DNA of 64,000 nucleotides from Leclercia sp. 29361 (GCF_011290365.1 NZ_CP049786.1:1178001-1242000); one strand, 5' to 3'. Counted from the first letter of the stretch, positions 46,845-55,507 are shown. Numbers and translations: made by a program. Notes: generated by a model not told the origin, from the sequence alone.

Positions 46845-47979
46845 CGTCGGCATCATCGGCAGCGGTTTTATTGGCCCGGCGCACATCGAAGCCCTGCGCC
46901 GTCTCGGCTTTGTGCAGGTCGTCGCCCTGTGCGACGGCTCTCAGGCGCAGGCCGAAGAGAAAGCCCGGGCGCTGAACATTCCCCACGCCTATGGCAACGT
47001 GGACGCCCTGCTGGCCCACCCGGATCTGCACGTGGTGCACAACTGCACGCCGAATCATCTGCATGCGGAGATCAACCGCCAGATCCTGCGCGCCGGAAAG
47101 CATGTCTTCTCGGAAAAACCGCTGTGCATGACCCCGGACGAGGCGCGGGAACTGGTGGCCCTGGCGGAGCAGGCGGGCGTGGTGCACGGCGTGAGCTTTG
47201 TCTATCGCCAGTTTGCAATGGTGCGCCAGGCGGCCAGCATGGTAGAGGCGGGCACGCTGGGGCGACTGTTTGCTGCCCACGGCAGTTATCTGCAGGACTG
47301 GATGCTGCTGGAAACGGATTACAACTGGCGGGTCGACGCGGCGCTTGGGGGAGCGTCTCGCGCGGTGGCGGACATCGGTTCCCACTGGTGCGACACCATC
47401 CAGTTCCTGACCGGACGGCGCATTACCGAAGTCATGGCCGACCTCTCTATCGTCTGGCCGACCCGCAAGGCCAACGTGGCCGGGAACCAGACCTTCAGCC
47501 AGGCGGGCGATGCGGTGTATGAAGACAAGCCCGTCACCACCGAGGATTTCGGCTCGGTGCTGTTCCGCTTCGACGACGGCAGCAAAGGCAGCTTTACCGT
47601 CTCGCAGGTCAGCGCCGGACGGAAAAACCGCCTCAGCCTCGAGGTCAACGGCAGCGAAGGCTCTGTGGCCTGGGATCAGGAGGTGCCTCAGCAGCTGTGG
47701 GTTGGGCATCGCGCCCTGGCCAATCAGACTCTGACGGACGATCCGGGCCTGATGAACCGCGACGTGGCCGACAGCGCCCACTTCCCGGGCGGCCACATTG
47801 AGGGTTGGCCGGACGCCTTTAAGAACATGATGGCGCAGTTTTATCGCGCGGTGCAGGCGGGCAGGATGCCGGAAAAACCGCTGTTTGCCACCTTCCACGA
47901 CGGGGCGAACGTGATGTATATCATTGACGCGATAGTAAAAAGCCATCAGCAGCAGCGCTGGGTCAGCGTCGCGCAGTAA
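46837..47979 (+). CDS. Gfo/Idh/MocA-family sugar oxidoreductase
   Basis: The 380-residue NAD(P)-dependent dehydrogenase has Rossmann motif GIIGSGFIGPAHI near residues 4-16 and the catalytic EKP signature (FSEKPLCMTPDEARELV) near residue 91. The C-terminal alpha/beta domain contains GGASRAVADIGSHWCDTIQFLTG, where the DxGxHxxD motif is the active-site His. Start ATG 46837 (after GCAGGAGAACTTC) lies within the end of the isomerase gene. Oxidation of a sugar hydroxyl followed by isomerisation or cleavage by the TIM-barrel enzyme is a plausible route; the substrate is unknown. Confidence 0.88.
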   Translation: MINVGIIGSGFIGPAHIEALRRLGFVQVVALCDGSQAQAEEKARALNIPHAYGNVDALLAHPDLHVVHNCTPNHLHAEINRQILRAGKHVFSEKPLCMTPDEARELVALAEQAGVVHGVSFVYRQFAMVRQAASMVEAGTLGRLFAAHGSYLQDWMLLETDYNWRVDAALGGASRAVADIGSHWCDTIQFLTGRRITEVMADLSIVWPTRKANVAGNQTFSQAGDAVYEDKPVTTEDFGSVLFRFDDGSKGSFTVSQVSAGRKNRLSLEVNGSEGSVAWDQEVPQQLWVGHRALANQTLTDDPGLMNRDVADSAHFPGGHIEGWPDAFKNMMAQFYRAVQAGRMPEKPLFATFHDGANVMYIIDAIVKSHQQQRWVSVAQ

Positions 47980-47982
47980 CAG

Positions 47983-48004
47983 GCTGCCCGGTACGCCGGG
48001 CAGC
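47983..48004 (+). terminator. Hairpin between oxidoreductase and LacI-type regulator genes
   Basis: GCTGCCCGG (47983-47991) pairs with CCGGGCAGC (47996-48004) over a TACG tetraloop. AAATTT follows, a weak tail, so it probably lowers readthrough into the regulator gene. Confidence 0.65.
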
Positions 48005-48054
48005 AAATTTATGGTAGCCTGCTGCAAACGCTAACTGCAGGATCACTCGTCGCT

Positions 48055-49035
48055 ATGTCAATTCAGAAAATCGCCCAACTGGCGGGCGTCTCGGTGGCGA
48101 CGGTATCGCGCGTGCTGAATAACAGCGATACCGTCAAAGCCAAAAACCGCGATCGCGTCTTGCAGGCGATTAAAGAGGCTAACTACCAGCCCAATCTTCT
48201 CGCTCGTCAGCTGCGCACCTCGCGCAGCTATATGATCCTGGTGATGGTCTCCAACATCGCCAACCCGTTCTGCGCCGAAGTAGTGAAGGGCATTGAGGAG
48301 CAGGCGGAGAAAAACGGCTACCGCATTCTGCTGTGCAACTCCGGCTCCGATATTGAACGCTCCCGCTCGGGGCTGAGCCTGCTGACCGGCAAAATGGTCG
48401 ACGGCATTATCACCATGGATGCCTTTACCCGCCTCACCGAACTGGCGGCGCTGATTGGCGATGCGCCCTGGGTGCAGTGCGCCGAATACGCCGATGCCGG
48501 GGCGGTCTCCTGCGTCGGGATCAACGATGTCGACGCCTCCCAGCACGTGGTCAGCCGTCTGGCCGACGGCGGACGCCAGCGGATTGCGCTTATCAACCAC
48601 GATCTGAGCTACAAATATGCCCGCCTGCGCGAGCGGGGCTACAAAAGCGTCCTGCACCTGCGGGATCTGTCGTATCAGGCTATTGAGTACGCCAGCGATC
48701 TCAGCGCGGCGGCCGGGATGGCGGCGATGACCAGACTGCTGGCGGCTGAACCGCGCCCGGATGCGGTGTTTGCGGTGTCTGACACCCTGGCGGCGGGAGC
48801 GTTACGCGCTATCGAAAAGGCCGGGTTACGCGTGCCGCAGGATATTGCGGTGGTCGGGTTCGACGGCACCGAGCTGTCGGAGATGGTCTCCCCGCAGCTC
48901 AGCACTATCGAGCAGCCGTCGCGGGATATCGGGCGCAAGGCGGTCGATCTGCTGCTGAATAAAATCGACAACCCCGATGCCCCCACCGAGCGGGTGATGA
49001 TGAACTGGCACTTTATTTCCCGCGCCAGCACCTGA
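48055..49035 (+). CDS. LacI/CytR-family regulator of the accessory operon
   Basis: The 326-residue repressor opens with the helix-turn-helix SIQKIAQLAGVSVATVSRVLN, then hinge NLLARQLRTSRSYMILVMVSNIANPF, then the sugar-binding core. The end ERVMMNWHFISRAST is like CytR. It ends one base before the convergent ybdG stop. The likely targets are the two palindromes at 44501-44544. An inducer derived from the permease substrate is expected. The ATG has only a distant Shine-Dalgarno (GCAGGA, 12 bases away). Confidence 0.88.
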   Translation: MSIQKIAQLAGVSVATVSRVLNNSDTVKAKNRDRVLQAIKEANYQPNLLARQLRTSRSYMILVMVSNIANPFCAEVVKGIEEQAEKNGYRILLCNSGSDIERSRSGLSLLTGKMVDGIITMDAFTRLTELAALIGDAPWVQCAEYADAGAVSCVGINDVDASQHVVSRLADGGRQRIALINHDLSYKYARLRERGYKSVLHLRDLSYQAIEYASDLSAAAGMAAMTRLLAAEPRPDAVFAVSDTLAAGALRAIEKAGLRVPQDIAVVGFDGTELSEMVSPQLSTIEQPSRDIGRKAVDLLLNKIDNPDAPTERVMMNWHFISRAST

Positions 49036-49036
49036 G

Positions 49037-50281
49037 TTATTTCGCCAGGACCCCGGCCAGGGAGCGAATATCGTTTCCGGTCGGCGTCTGGTGAATGCGC
49101 AGACCAAATTCATCGATCACCGCGAAGATATGATCGAAAATATCGGCCTGAATCGCCTCATATTCCGACCAGATCACGGTGTTGGTAAACGCATATATTT
49201 CAATCGGTAGCCCGTTGGCGTCCGGGGCTAATTGCCGCACCATCAGGGTCATATCCTGACGAATACGCGGATGGTTGCGCAGATATTCATTCAGGTAGGC
49301 GCGGAAGGTGCCAATATTGGTCATCTTGCGCAGATTGAGCACCGATTCCCCTTCGCCATTCTCCTGATTCCACAGCGTAATTTCCTCGTGGCGCGTGGCC
49401 ATATAGGGCTTGAGCAGCTTCGCCTGAATCAGCTGCTGCTGCTCCTGTTCGTCGAGAAAATGGATGCTGGTGGTATCAATATTCAGGCTGCGCTTAATCC
49501 GCCGCCCGCCGGAGGCTGACATCCCGCTCCAGTTGATAAAGGCGTCGGAGACCAGCGCCCAGGTCGGAATGGTGGTGATGGTGTTATCAAAGTTCCGCAC
49601 CTTAACGGTGGTCAGGCCGATATCGGTCACCGTGCCGTTAGCACCATATTTCGGCATCTCCAGCCAGTCGCCGAGCTTGAGCATATCGTTGGCCGAGAGC
49701 TGAATTCCCGCCACCAGCCCGAGGATCGGATCTTTAAACACCAGCATTAATACCGCGGCCATCGCGCCGAGGCCGCTAATCAGAATAGCGGGGGACTGGC
49801 CGATCAGCAGGGAGATAATAAGAATGCCCACCAGAATGGCGCTCACCAGCTTGATACCCTGGAAGATCCCCTTCAGCGGCAGCTGCGAGGCGGTGGCCAT
49901 CTTTTGCGACAGGTTGAAAATCACGTCCAGCAGCGAGAAGAACGCCAGCAGGGCGTACACCATCACCCACAGCCTGGCGCAGGTGGTAAGTATTTCCGCC
50001 GCGTCGCTGCCTTTTTGCAGCCACAATACCGCCTGAACGTTGACGATTATCCCCTGCAGGGTAAAGGCCAGACGGTGAAATAACTTATTCTGGGTAATGA
50101 TTTGCAGCCATAAATGGCTGCTGGCCTGGGCGCGTTTCTCGAACGCCCGGAGCACCACTTTGTGCAGAATAAAATGAATAATCAGTGCAGTAAGAAAAAT
50201 AATGCCAAAAATGATCGCGAGGGAGGTGGTGTGATTAATTTCAATACCTGTCTCTTCGACCAGGGAAATGAACTCCTGCAT
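49037..50281 (-). CDS. ybdG: YbdG, miniconductance mechanosensitive channel (MscS family)
   Basis: YbdG is a MscS-type channel of low conductance. Of 414 residues, four to five N-terminal helices precede the pore helix and MscS beta domain: [70 protein letters not shown] is the conserved MscS core. The length and sequence match E. coli YbdG. It ends two bases after the convergent LacI-type gene. The gene is followed upstream by the exporter at 50349 on the same strand. Confidence 0.95.
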   Translation of the reverse strand: MQEFISLVEETGIEINHTTSLAIIFGIIFLTALIIHFILHKVVLRAFEKRAQASSHLWLQIITQNKLFHRLAFTLQGIIVNVQAVLWLQKGSDAAEILTTCARLWVMVYALLAFFSLLDVIFNLSQKMATASQLPLKGIFQGIKLVSAILVGILIISLLIGQSPAILISGLGAMAAVLMLVFKDPILGLVAGIQLSANDMLKLGDWLEMPKYGANGTVTDIGLTTVKVRNFDNTITTIPTWALVSDAFINWSGMSASGGRRIKRSLNIDTTSIHFLDEQEQQQLIQAKLLKPYMATRHEEITLWNQENGEGESVLNLRKMTNIGTFRAYLNEYLRNHPRIRQDMTLMVRQLAPDANGLPIEIYAFTNTVIWSEYEAIQADIFDHIFAVIDEFGLRIHQTPTGNDIRSLAGVLAK

Positions 50282-50299
50282 AACGTCTCCTGTATTAAA

Positions 50300-50322
50300 G
50301 CAGCCGCCATAATGGCGGCTGC
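50300..50322 (-). terminator. Terminator of the MFS exporter
   Basis: GCAGCCGCCAT (50300-50310) and ATGGCGGCTGC (50312-50322) form a long palindrome; on the minus strand it is followed by TTTAATA. It lies just after the exporter stop and 18 bases before the ybdG start. Confidence 0.75.
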
Positions 50323-50348
50323 GGATCTATTATGCAAATTCGCCAGGC

Positions 50349-51785
50349 CTATTTTACCGCCTGGCAGGGCTTCACCACCGGCAGGCACAGGCGATGGCGC
50401 AGCCGCAGGGTGGCCAGCGCCAGGACGATCATCATGACGGTTTCCACCATCAGGAAGAGGTTAATCGCCTCTGCGTAATCCCCGTGATGGTTGTGCAGGG
50501 CGTGGAGCAAAATCGCACCGAAGATCGCCGGGCCGAGGCCGAGCGCCGCCTGTTGCAGGGTGCTGAGAATGGCGCTGGCGGCCCCGGCGTCGTCAGGCTG
50601 GATATCGCGCATTCCGATGCGGTAGAAGCTGTTCACAATCAGCGCCTGGCCGTAGCCCACCAGCCCGGTGGCCGGGGCGAGGGTCAGGGCGGTGTTCTCC
50701 AGGCCCCAGATGCGGAAGGTAGCGATCAGCGCCAGCAGGCCGCTTATCTGGATCGCCAGCCCGGTAAGCAAAATGGTGCTGGTGCGGTAGCGGGCAATCA
50801 GGCGCGGGGCAAACCATGCCGAAACAAAATAGGTCACCCCGAGGGCGATAAAGCTATTGCCGGACTGCCAGGGTGCCATCCCCAGACCGGTCTGCATGGT
50901 CAGCGCCATACAGAACATAAACCCGGACCAGACGCTGAAAAAGAGCAGCGCAATCAGCACGCCAAAGCGGATGCTGCCGAGCTGCATTAAGCGCGGCGGG
51001 ATCAGCGGATGGGCGCCTTCGCGCTCTTTTTTACGCGCATTCAGCGCCATCAAATACGCCAGCGGGACAATGGCAATCAGCGCCGCCTTCAGCGGCCAGG
51101 ACCAGTGCCACTGCGGCCCCAGCGCCATCGGGAACAGCAGGCAGCAGAGGATCGCCGCCAGTAGCGCGGTGCCCGGCCAGTCGATGCGCGACGGCGTGTC
51201 GCGGCGGGTTTCCGGCACGTAGCGACGGCTCAGGGCCAGCACCAGCAGGCAGATCGGCACGTTGATAAAGAAGGCGTTACGCCAGCCCAGCCCGGCGATA
51301 TCCGCCGACACCAGCCAGCCGCCGCCCATCTGCCCGACGATAAAGGCAATTCCGCCGATGCCGCCAAACAGGCTGATGGCTTTGGCGTGAGCGGTTCCTT
51401 TCAGCGTCACGTGCAGGGTGGCGAGAATTTGCGGCATGATCAGCGCCGCCCCCGCGCCCTGAAAGATGCGCGCGGCCAGCAGCTGCTCGATATTCCCCGC
51501 CATGCCGCACAGCAGCGAGGCCAGGCCAAAGCTCGCTACGCCCCACATAAACAGACGGCGGCGACCGAGGTTATCTCCCAGCTTGCTGCCGAGCGCCAGG
51601 CAGACGGCAAAGGCCACACCGTAAAGGGCGACAATCAGCTCCAGCCCGGTGGCGGTGGCATGCAGCGAGTGGGTGATGGAGTCCAGCGCCACGTTGGTGA
51701 TTGAGGTATCAATCAGCGGCAGCATCTGGCCGGTTAACAGCAATATCAGGCCTGCCCGGCCCGGTGAAACAACTGACGTATTCAT
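50349..51785 (-). CDS. DHA2-type MFS drug exporter
   Basis: The 478-residue permease has 13-14 helices of the EmrB/QacA/SmvA type. It has motif A GSKLGDNLGRRRLFMWGVASF, motif C-like GGIAFIVGQMGGGWL, and the DHA2 signature IDTSITNVALDSI near the N-terminus. Such proteins expel quaternary ammonium compounds or other lipophilic cations by proton antiport. It is divergent from the XRE-type regulator at 51893, with an 8-bp-arm inverted repeat between them, so it is likely regulated by it. The substrate is not known. Confidence 0.9.
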   Translation of the reverse strand: MNTSVVSPGRAGLILLLTGQMLPLIDTSITNVALDSITHSLHATATGLELIVALYGVAFAVCLALGSKLGDNLGRRRLFMWGVASFGLASLLCGMAGNIEQLLAARIFQGAGAALIMPQILATLHVTLKGTAHAKAISLFGGIGGIAFIVGQMGGGWLVSADIAGLGWRNAFFINVPICLLVLALSRRYVPETRRDTPSRIDWPGTALLAAILCCLLFPMALGPQWHWSWPLKAALIAIVPLAYLMALNARKKEREGAHPLIPPRLMQLGSIRFGVLIALLFFSVWSGFMFCMALTMQTGLGMAPWQSGNSFIALGVTYFVSAWFAPRLIARYRTSTILLTGLAIQISGLLALIATFRIWGLENTALTLAPATGLVGYGQALIVNSFYRIGMRDIQPDDAGAASAILSTLQQAALGLGPAIFGAILLHALHNHHGDYAEAINLFLMVETVMMIVLALATLRLRHRLCLPVVKPCQAVK

Positions 51786-51842
51786 GGTGACTCCATTGCG
51801 TCAAACAGCGTAGCGTCGTAGCATCAACCATCTGATAAACGG

Positions 51843-51868
51843 GTACCAGTTCTTGCTTATACTGGTAC
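51843..51868. promoter_or_regulatory. Inverted-repeat operator between exporter and regulator
   Basis: GTACCAGT (51843-51850) and ACTGGTAC (51861-51868) are perfect inverted arms with a 10-bp spacer. A further ACTGG repeat follows at 51871. The site sits between the divergent starts at 51785 and 51893. Confidence 0.75.
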
Positions 51869-51892
51869 TGGCACTACCATGCAGGGGGCACT

Positions 51893-52762
51893 ATGGCGCT
51901 AATGTCTGAACCCGTCACCTCACTCCAGGATGACACCCGTAAACAGCTCGGCGCATTTCTACGTGCCCGGCGAGAAAGTCTCGATCCGCAGCGCCTCGGC
52001 CTGCCGCGCAGCGGCCGCCGTCGCACGCCAGGTCTGCGTCGTGAAGAGGTCGCCATGCTGGCCGACGTGGGTGTGACCTGGTACACCTGGCTGGAGCAGG
52101 GCAGGGACGTCAATCCCTCCAGCACGGTGATGACGGCGGTGGCGAAAGCGCTGCAGTGTACCCCGACCGAAGCCCGACACCTTTTCCTGCTGGCTGGCCT
52201 GCCGCCGGGCGAAGCACCCCAGGCGGTGTGCTGCGAGGGGATCAGCGAAGGCACCCGACGTCTGCTCGATACCCTGATGCCGAAACCCGCCAGCATTCAG
52301 AAGCCGAACTTCGATATTGTGGCGTGGAACGACAGCTTCGGCCATCTGATGGGCGTTGACTTTAACGCCATCCCGCCGGAAGACCGCAACTGCATCTACC
52401 TGTTCCTCACCCATCCGGCGTGGCGCGCCCGGCTGGGCAAGCGCGGCGACGTGCTGCCGATTTTTGTCTCCTACTTCCGCGCGGCGATGGCCGAGCACCG
52501 GGGTGACCCGCAATGGGAAGCCAAACTGGCGCGCTTCTTTGCGGTGTCCGGGGAGTTTGAAGCCCTGTGGCACCAGCGTAACGACGTGCGCGGCGTAGAA
52601 AACCAGCTGAAACTGTTTACCCATCCCGAGCTGGGGGATTTTCATCTCCAGCAGATGTACTGGTACTCCGCTCCGCGTAATGGCTCGCGCCTGCTGGTTT
52701 ATCTCCCGGTGGATGACGAGGGCGAGCGCGCGCTGGCGTGGCTAACGGAGCAGGCCAAATGA
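51893..52762 (+). CDS. MmyB-like XRE transcriptional regulator
   Basis: The 289-residue regulator has the XRE helix-turn-helix LGAFLRARRESLDPQRLGLPRSGRRRTPGLRREEVAMLADVGVTWYTWLEQGR and a C-terminal MmyB-like ligand domain (NFDIVAWNDSFGHLMGVDFNAIPPEDRNCIYLFLTHP, LKLFTHPELGDFHLQQMYWY). MmyB-type domains bind fatty acids or other lipophilic ligands. ATG is preceded by AGGGGGCACT. It overlaps the next gene by 4 bases. Divergent from the exporter, it probably represses or activates it. Confidence 0.88.
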   Translation: MALMSEPVTSLQDDTRKQLGAFLRARRESLDPQRLGLPRSGRRRTPGLRREEVAMLADVGVTWYTWLEQGRDVNPSSTVMTAVAKALQCTPTEARHLFLLAGLPPGEAPQAVCCEGISEGTRRLLDTLMPKPASIQKPNFDIVAWNDSFGHLMGVDFNAIPPEDRNCIYLFLTHPAWRARLGKRGDVLPIFVSYFRAAMAEHRGDPQWEAKLARFFAVSGEFEALWHQRNDVRGVENQLKLFTHPELGDFHLQQMYWYSAPRNGSRLLVYLPVDDEGERALAWLTEQAK

Positions 52763-53240
52763 ACGTCACCCGCAAACAGGAACGCCTTCTGCGCCGCGCC
52801 CTCGCCGAGTGGCAGCAGGAGGGGGCATTAACTCCCGACGAACATCAGCGTCTGACCGGTAGCTTAAAACGCGTCGCTATGGACTGGCAGCGGCTCAGCC
52901 GCTACGCCTTTCCCGCGCGGTGCTGTTGCCGTGGGCGCTGCTGTTTGCCGTGGCGGCGGTGGTCTCTGTTTACATCAGCCTGAAAACCGACGACGGCATG
53001 CTGCGCGGTTTTGGCCTGACGTTTCTCGGGATCAACCTCTATACCCGCTACTTCGAATACTTCTGGGACGGGATGAATAAGGTGCTGTTTTTCCTGATCC
53101 TGGCGGCGTCGCTGGCGGTAATCGGGCGCTATGCGGAGCGGATCTGGCATGGGGGAAGTGGGTCGAAGGAAGATTTTTGCGAGGAGCTTTCAGGGAATGG
53201 ATGCGATTTCGGCCTGATCCGGATAAAGCGTGTAAGGTAA
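52759..53240 (+). pseudogene. DUF2157 membrane protein, internally deleted and frameshifted
   Basis: It starts with the ATGA overlap on the regulator gene. The first 50 residues (MNVTRKQERLLRRALAEWQQ onward, WQRLSRYAF) match the N-terminal soluble part of DUF2157 proteins, which are normally about 350 residues. After about 52912 that frame becomes nonsense, and the last part of the family (LLPWALLFAVAAVVSVYISL onward, INLYTRYFEYFWDGMNKVLFFLILA) resumes in another frame. So the middle, mainly membrane helices, is missing and the reading frame is broken. The gene is probably dead. Confidence 0.78.
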
Positions 53241-53310
53241 ATCACGAAAGGAAAAATTAGCCTTTAATGCAAATTGTCTTACATGCTAATATCTTCAGGG
53301 ATGAAAAAAC

Positions 53311-53418
53311 GTGTTCAGACTCATCGTTCATCAGGCAGTCAGAGAGGAGATCCTCTCGCTAATCCGTCTGGCACTGAAACGACAACAGGAGATGTTGGAT
53401 GAGCAAGAAGATTATTGA
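53311..53418 (+). pseudogene. RelE-like toxin gene with internal in-frame deletion
   Basis: From GTG 53311 the frame reads VFRLIVHQAVREEILSL then IRLALKRQQEMLDEQEDY-stop. The first part is the start of a RelE/HigB-type toxin (pattern (M/V)(Y/F)RLIVH-x-x-V). The second part is its C-terminal tail (usual ...TP-x-x-EI-x-LA-x-x-R). The central catalytic part of some 60-70 residues is missing, leaving 35 codons that overlap the antitoxin start by 20 bases. This looks like an inactive toxin kept in frame with its antitoxin. The family assignment is by motif memory. Confidence 0.65.
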
Positions 53419-53686
53419 CTGGGATGTATTAAGAGCAGAGCTGTTAGGCGATTCAGACGTACAGGCTGCTTTTGATGCCGAAGAACGCAAGGAGCGTCTG
53501 CGTGAGATGCTGGCGCAGTGGCGCAAACAGGCCGGGCTTACGCGTGCTCAGGTGGCAGAGCGAATGGGGGTCAGCGCGCCAACGGTATCCCGAATGGAAG
53601 CCAATATTACCCGGGCGAGCCTGGATACCTTAACGCGTTATGCGCTGGTGTGCGGCGTTAAGCATCCGCAGATTACGCTTTATTGA
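53399..53686 (+). CDS. HTH antitoxin of a disabled toxin-antitoxin pair
   Basis: The product has 95 residues with the XRE helix-turn-helix AGLTRAQVAERMGVSAPTVSRMEANITRASLDTLTRYALVCG in the C-terminal half. The N-terminal half (IDWDVLRAELLGDSDVQAAFDAEERKERLREMLAQWRKQ) is a helical toxin-binding part. It starts within the 3' end of the deleted toxin gene. It is conserved in frame although its partner is inactive. Confidence 0.85.
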   Translation: MSKKIIDWDVLRAELLGDSDVQAAFDAEERKERLREMLAQWRKQAGLTRAQVAERMGVSAPTVSRMEANITRASLDTLTRYALVCGVKHPQITLY

Positions 53687-53730
53687 GTACAAGTCAACGT
53701 TATACAACCCACTGAATTTTCTTCATTTAG

Positions 53731-54378
53731 ATGAGTAACGAAGTGGACTATAATTACGCGATGAGAAACAACCAGATGTCGCCATTGATGATTGATTCTG
53801 CTGACTTCAGCCACAAGTTGGGACTCGTCTCCCGAAACGTTGAACATACCGAAGCTTTCCTTGCGCGCGGTACTGCGGATTTTCATCTGCCGGGCTTTGT
53901 ATTGCCTGTGGGCTACCGTCTTTTAAAATCGCTTTACAGCGACGAGTATCGGATCGTAACCACTGACGAGGGAAAGCCTTACACGGCATATGCCGTTAAG
54001 CTGGAATTTCACAACGAGATTACCTTCCCCCACGGTGCTGCCACGCAGGTTATGGTCTGGCGTACCCCGCGTACTCTTCATCAATCTGTGGTGAGCGGTT
54101 TTCCGCAATTCTTTTTCCAGTGGCTCCTGAGCGAATACAATGTCGTGGTGTCAGACAGCGAGCAAACCGGGGATGGTCAGCGCTTTTGGCTACGGATGAT
54201 CGACTGGGCGTTTACCATGAATTATCAGATCAGCGTGGCGGACGGCACGGTAGGGGAAGAGTGGCATTTAACGCCAGTTAATTCATACGCTGAACTGGAA
54301 GAGCGCTGGATTACGTTCGCCTGGGGATACGATCGTGATGTGCATCCGCATCGCAGACTGGTTATCAGTAAAAAGTAA
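53731..54378 (+). CDS. Hypothetical protein, no family recognised
   Basis: The product has 215 residues from ATG 53731; in-frame starts at 53761, 53776 and 53788 are equally possible because none has a good ribosome site, and a -10-like TATAAT at 53750-53755 argues for one of the later ones. It is a soluble, aromatic-rich acidic protein (YRLLKSLYSDEYRIVTTDEGKPYTAYAVKLEFHNE, WHLTPVNSYAELEERWITFAWGYDRDVHPHRRLVISKK). No membrane segment, signal peptide or catalytic motif is visible. It follows the toxin-antitoxin remnant and is terminated by a bidirectional hairpin. The lower GC content hints at recent acquisition. Confidence 0.7.
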   Translation: MSNEVDYNYAMRNNQMSPLMIDSADFSHKLGLVSRNVEHTEAFLARGTADFHLPGFVLPVGYRLLKSLYSDEYRIVTTDEGKPYTAYAVKLEFHNEITFPHGAATQVMVWRTPRTLHQSVVSGFPQFFFQWLLSEYNVVVSDSEQTGDGQRFWLRMIDWAFTMNYQISVADGTVGEEWHLTPVNSYAELEERWITFAWGYDRDVHPHRRLVISKK

Positions 54379-54402
54379 CGGGCCGCTATTCGCGGCCCGT
54401 TT
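54378..54402. terminator. Bidirectional terminator before nfsB
   Basis: ACGGGCCGC (54378-54386) pairs with GCGGCCCGT (54392-54400) over TATTC. T residues follow on the plus strand and As precede it, so it serves both the hypothetical gene and convergent nfsB. Confidence 0.8.
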
Positions 54403-54405
54403 GCA

Positions 54406-55059
54406 TTAGCACTCAGTCACAACCGTGCTCAGCGGCAGGCGTGATTTTGGCAGCGTGGCGTTAAAATCTTCCACGCTGTGATGCCCAACCGGCACCACCA
54501 CCAGGCTGGTGAAGCCTTTCTCTTTCAGACCAAACTCTTCGTCGAGGACCGCCGCGTCGAAGCCTTCAATCGGCACCGCATCCAGGCCCATGGCGCCCGC
54601 GCCCAGCAGGAAGTTGCCGACGTTGAGGTAAACCTGTTTCGCCATCCACTGGTCGTCATCTTTCAGCTCGACGCGGTGCAGATCGGCGAAGAAAGTGCGG
54701 CCTTTGTGGTTAGCGGCTTTCGCTTCCGGGGTGGCGAAACGGCCGTCGGCCTCTTCCTGATCCACCACGCGGGTCAGCCATGCATCGTCCATCGCGGTTT
54801 TGGCGCAGAAGACCACCACGTGCGAGGCATCCAGCATTTTGCGTTCGTTAAAGACAAAGCCACCGGCTGCGGATTTTGCCACGCGCGCTTTGCCTTCTTC
54901 GGTGCTGGCGACGATAAAGTGCCACGGCTGCGAGTTGGTGCTGGACGGGCTGTACTGCAGCAGGGTTTTAATCTGTTCTGCCTGGTCGGCAGTCAGTTTT
55001 TTGTTCGGGTCAAAGGCCTTGGTTGAGTGACGCTTCAAGGCAACAGAGATGATATCCAT
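54406..55059 (-). CDS. nfsB: NfsB, oxygen-insensitive NAD(P)H nitroreductase
   Basis: This 217-residue FMN-dependent dimeric nitroreductase reduces nitrofurans and quinones by two electrons, activating nitrofuran drugs. It starts [23 protein letters not shown] and has [15 protein letters not shown] (FMN/phosphate site), [25 protein letters not shown], and [18 protein letters not shown]. The length and order match E. coli NfsB. In E. coli it follows pheP-ybdG directly; here accessory genes intervene. Confidence 0.96.
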   Translation of the reverse strand: MDIISVALKRHSTKAFDPNKKLTADQAEQIKTLLQYSPSSTNSQPWHFIVASTEEGKARVAKSAAGGFVFNERKMLDASHVVVFCAKTAMDDAWLTRVVDQEEADGRFATPEAKAANHKGRTFFADLHRVELKDDDQWMAKQVYLNVGNFLLGAGAMGLDAVPIEGFDAAVLDEEFGLKEKGFTSLVVVPVGHHSVEDFNATLPKSRLPLSTVVTEC

Positions 55060-55135
55060 TACGACTCCTGGGGTTCAGTACAAAAGGGAAAATAATACAA
55101 AGGGAAGGGGGCAAAGGTAAGGGCATTATGGGCGT

Positions 55136-55507
55136 TTAACCGCCGGGGCGTAGACGTTTTTGCTCTTTTTTCGGCAGCTTATCCACTACCAGATGCCACG
55201 AATCGTTGACCAGATCGGCTATCAGCGCCGGGGTAATATCCTCTGCGGCGTAAATCGAGATCCAGTGCTTTTTATTCAGATGGTAGCCAGGCTCAATTCC
55301 CTGATAGATCTGCTGATTGAGCAGCGATTTTTGCGGATCGGATTTCAGGCTGACGTGCAGACGTCCGTGCGCCTTGCCCATTAGCATAAAAATCTTGCCG
55401 CTCACCTTAAACACCTCGTATTCCGGGCCAAACGGCCAGCACTGTTCGGTAAACGGCAGTTCCAGCGCCACTTTCTGCGCGCAGGCGGTAAGGGTTTTAC
55501 TGTCCAT
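55136..55507 (-). CDS. ybdF: YbdF, MmcQ/YjbR-type protein
   Basis: This 123-residue MmcQ/YjbR (CyaY-like fold) protein is collinear with E. coli Ybd[85 protein letters not shown]. Function unknown; the family resembles double-stranded-DNA-binding folds. ATG 55507 is chosen because AGAGG lies 6 bases ahead; ATG 55513 is close by. Its start overlaps the ramR stop by 11 bases, suggesting they are co-transcribed. Confidence 0.9.
   Translation of the reverse strand: MDSKTLTACAQKVALELPFTEQCWPFGPEYEVFKVSGKIFMLMGKAHGRLHVSLKSDPQKSLLNQQIYQGIEPGYHLNKKHWISIYAAEDITPALIADLVNDSWHLVVDKLPKKEQKRLRPGG

Noticed and set aside
46786-48027. 413-codon minus-strand frame opposite the Gfo/Idh gene
   Set aside because: Shadow frame with no motif; the plus strand has the EKP and DxGxH signatures.
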